This document shows, piece after piece, positions 14,051 through 15,519 of a DNA stretch of 15,519 nt. A program made the position numbers and the translations under genes. Under the pieces are notes generated by a model. It worked only from the letters and a program-made list of their open reading frames with translations, was not told the origin of the DNA and did not search any database. Location of the stretch: the NCBI GenBank assembly GCA_031384695.1, contig JANNAV010000211.1, positions 1-15,519 on the forward strand, in the 5' to 3' direction. Source of the DNA: JANNAV01 sp031384695 (GTDB lineage: Bacteria > Pseudomonadota > Alphaproteobacteria > Rhodobacterales > Rhodobacteraceae). The first letter of the stretch is position 1. The number at the start of each line of letters is the position of its first letter.

Positions 14051-15232
14051 TCACCCTTCCGACGATTCTACCGGCATCAGCACCGCGTTTTCCGCCATCC
14101 AGTCGCGCACCGGCTGTGCCGCTTCCGGCTGCCCCGCAGCCTCCGCCGCCGCCAACAACAGCACCGCATCCTCGATCTCGTGCTGCACCGCCCAGTTCAC
14201 CTTTGCCCGCGCCAGCGCCTGCGCCGGATCACCCGCCACTTTCAGGAAATACAGCGCCTCCTCGCGGGCATGCGCCTGCAACCCCAGATCAAGGTTCAAC
14301 CGGAACCGCTTGTCCAGTACCGCAACCATTGCCCCCGCATCCTCGCCCAGCGCCCGCGCCGCCAGCACCCGCCGGATCAGCACCCCATCGGTATCGGGTG
14401 CGGGCGCCAGCAACTCCAGCGCCGCCTGCGCCTGCCCGGCGCCAAGCCGCAGATCGGCCAGCAGCAACCGCTCGCGCAGCGCCAGCGGATCGGCGGCAAT
14501 CACCGCTGCCAGTGCCGCCCTGCCGCGCGCCACCTCGCCCCGGTGCAAGGCAATCTCGGCCACCAGCCCCTGCGCCCAACCGCGCAAACCTGCGTCCAAC
14601 ACCCCCGGCCCGGCCAGAATCGCCTCGAGCCGGGCGGCATAGCCAGCACCCTCGGCAGTCAAAATCGCGGTCGTCGCCTGACAGAGAAACCCGATATCGG
14701 GCCGCAAGGCACTGATCCGCTTGCAATCTTCGCGCGCCGCCGGATATTTGCCCTGCACCGTCAGAATGGTCGCCCGGCTTAGCAGCGCGTTGATATCGGG
14801 CGAACCCTGCGCCACCGCCTGATCCAGCAGCCCCAGCGCGCCCTTGAAATCATGCTGATACTGCCGCGCCACCGCTGCCAGATACAACGTCCCGGGCGCA
14901 GGCGCGGCCAGGAACGGCCGCAGCACCCCCACCGCCGCCCCCACCAGCCGCGAATCGCCCCGCGCCCGGCCCTCGGCGATCAGCGCCCGCGCCGCCGCCT
15001 GCGCCGCGTCCAGATCGCCCGGTGCCGCCCGCGCCGCCGCCATCGCCGCGCGCAGGCTTTCAGGGTAGGCCCCCCCCGCCACCTGCAACCGCGCCACCAC
15101 CGTCTCGGGCGTCATCACCGCCGCCACTCCCGGCCCCGCTGCGGGCAACAGCGCCGATCCCACCACCAGAACCAACGCCAGACCGGCAAATGCGCCGACA
15201 TACCCAAGCCCGTAATCGCGCAGAAACCCCAT
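14051..15232 (-). CDS. Membrane-anchored TPR-like protein in the secretin operon
   Basis: This is a 393-residue protein with one N-terminal membrane anchor (about 10-31) and an Ala-rich, all-helical remainder. Paired-helix text such as LYLAAVARQYQHDFKGALGL (116-135) and INALLSRATILTVQGKYPAA (147-166) looks like tetratricopeptide repeats, and similar spacing continues to about residue 340. Two cysteines (Cys170 and Cys183) lie close enough to pair if the domain is periplasmic. Its ATG overlaps the stop of the secretin gene (TGATG at 15234-15230), so the two are translationally coupled. It is probably an assembly or accessory factor of the same secretion apparatus. It does not look like a standard Gsp component (no PDZ or HR domain as in GspC), so no Gsp letter is assigned. 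Confidence 0.8.
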   Translation of the reverse strand: MGFLRDYGLGYVGAFAGLALVLVVGSALLPAAGPGVAAVMTPETVVARLQVAGGAYPESLRAAMAAARAAPGDLDAAQAAARALIAEGRARGDSRLVGAAVGVLRPFLAAPAPGTLYLAAVARQYQHDFKGALGLLDQAVAQGSPDINALLSRATILTVQGKYPAAREDCKRISALRPDIGFLCQATTAILTAEGAGYAARLEAILAGPGVLDAGLRGWAQGLVAEIALHRGEVARGRAALAAVIAADPLALRERLLLADLRLGAGQAQAALELLAPAPDTDGVLIRRVLAARALGEDAGAMVAVLDKRFRLNLDLGLQAHAREEALYFLKVAGDPAQALARAKVNWAVQHEIEDAVLLLAAAEAAGQPEAAQPVRDWMAENAVLMPVESSEG

Positions 15233-15519
15233 CAGTAAAGCCCCTCTATTTCCACCTGCAACCGCTTCACCTTCCGCGGTGCCGCAAGCAGGCTGCCCGC
15301 CTCCGCCGGTGCCGCCTCAATCGCCTTCAACCGCTGAAACCGGTTGTCCGACACCGCCGCCACATCCGCCCGGCTGCGCAAAATCGTCGGCCGCATGAAC
15401 ACGAACAGCGTCTGCCGCCGTGCCGATTCCGAGCGTGAGCGGAACAGCCCGCCGATCACCGGCAGCTTGCCCAACCCCGGCACCTCCGAACGGCTGCTCA
15501 ACCGGTCATCGGTGATCAG
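15232..15519 (-). CDS. gspD: Type II secretion secretin GspD, C-terminal end (cut by the window)
   Basis: This is the last 95 residues of an outer-membrane secretin; the rest lies beyond the right edge. The frame runs open from 15519 and begins LITDDRLSSRSEVPGLGKLP, continuing VIGGLFRS and then QTLFVFMRPTILRS. That is the end of the secretin barrel domain in GspD proteins (consensus VPGLGDIPVLGNLF and FIRPTI). Such proteins form the multimeric outer-membrane channel through which folded periplasmic proteins leave the cell. The C-terminal tail of about 55 residues (NRFQRLKAIEAAPAEAG and on) is the usual pilotin-binding-type extension in position, but I see no specific motif in it. The stop overlaps the start of the TPR-like gene. 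Confidence 0.92.
   Translation of the reverse strand: MITDDRLSSRSEVPGLGKLPVIGGLFRSRSESARRQTLFVFMRPTILRSRADVAAVSDNRFQRLKAIEAAPAEAGSLLAAPRKVKRLQVEIEGLY

Overview
The window reads as a high-GC alphaproteobacterial chromosome segment, most likely Rhodobacterales/Paracoccaceae-like. This is inferred from codon use, from tightly overlapped genes, and from the mix of a peptide-type ABC importer, HupE/UreJ permeases and a type II secretion secretin. No rRNA, tRNA, CRISPR array, transposase or integrase was found. Two convergent gene blocks fill almost all of the sequence.

Left end (1-251): an imperfect inverted repeat with arms of about 110 bases and five mismatches. Both arms encode the same stretch of an OppF/DppF-type ATPase. 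It looks like an assembly fold-back, or a real inverted duplication of two diverged copies, so the first ~140 bases should not be trusted as chromosomal context.

Plus-strand block (145-11769): the end of the ABC ATPase, a Tat-type substrate-binding protein and two permeases form a complete-looking peptide/oligosaccharide importer. After 66 bases come three glycosyltransferases in the order MurG-like, GT4, MurG-like. Then follow a 908-residue ABC exporter-like protein and a stand-alone cyclic-nucleotide-binding protein. The exporter-like protein has lost the key Walker A, Walker B, signature and H-loop residues and carries a large repeat-containing insertion in its nucleotide-binding domain. 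The last five genes are the best candidate for an undescribed system: possibly synthesis and handling of a glycan or glycolipid, with a pseudo-ATPase ABC protein and a cNMP sensor. The substrate and the direction of transport cannot be read from the sequence.

Minus-strand block (15519-11766): the C-terminus of a GspD-type secretin, a membrane-anchored TPR-like protein that starts inside the gspD stop codon, and after 70 bases three overlapping HupE/UreJ-family permeases. All three permeases have a signal peptide predicted to leave histidine as the first mature residue. The largest also carries an EF-hand-like loop outside the membrane. The two blocks meet tail to tail, their stop codons sharing a CTAG, with no room for an intergenic terminator.

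The plus strand is C-rich throughout: rightward genes favour C-ending codons and leftward genes favour G-ending ones. This suggests a replication-type skew with the minus strand as leading strand.
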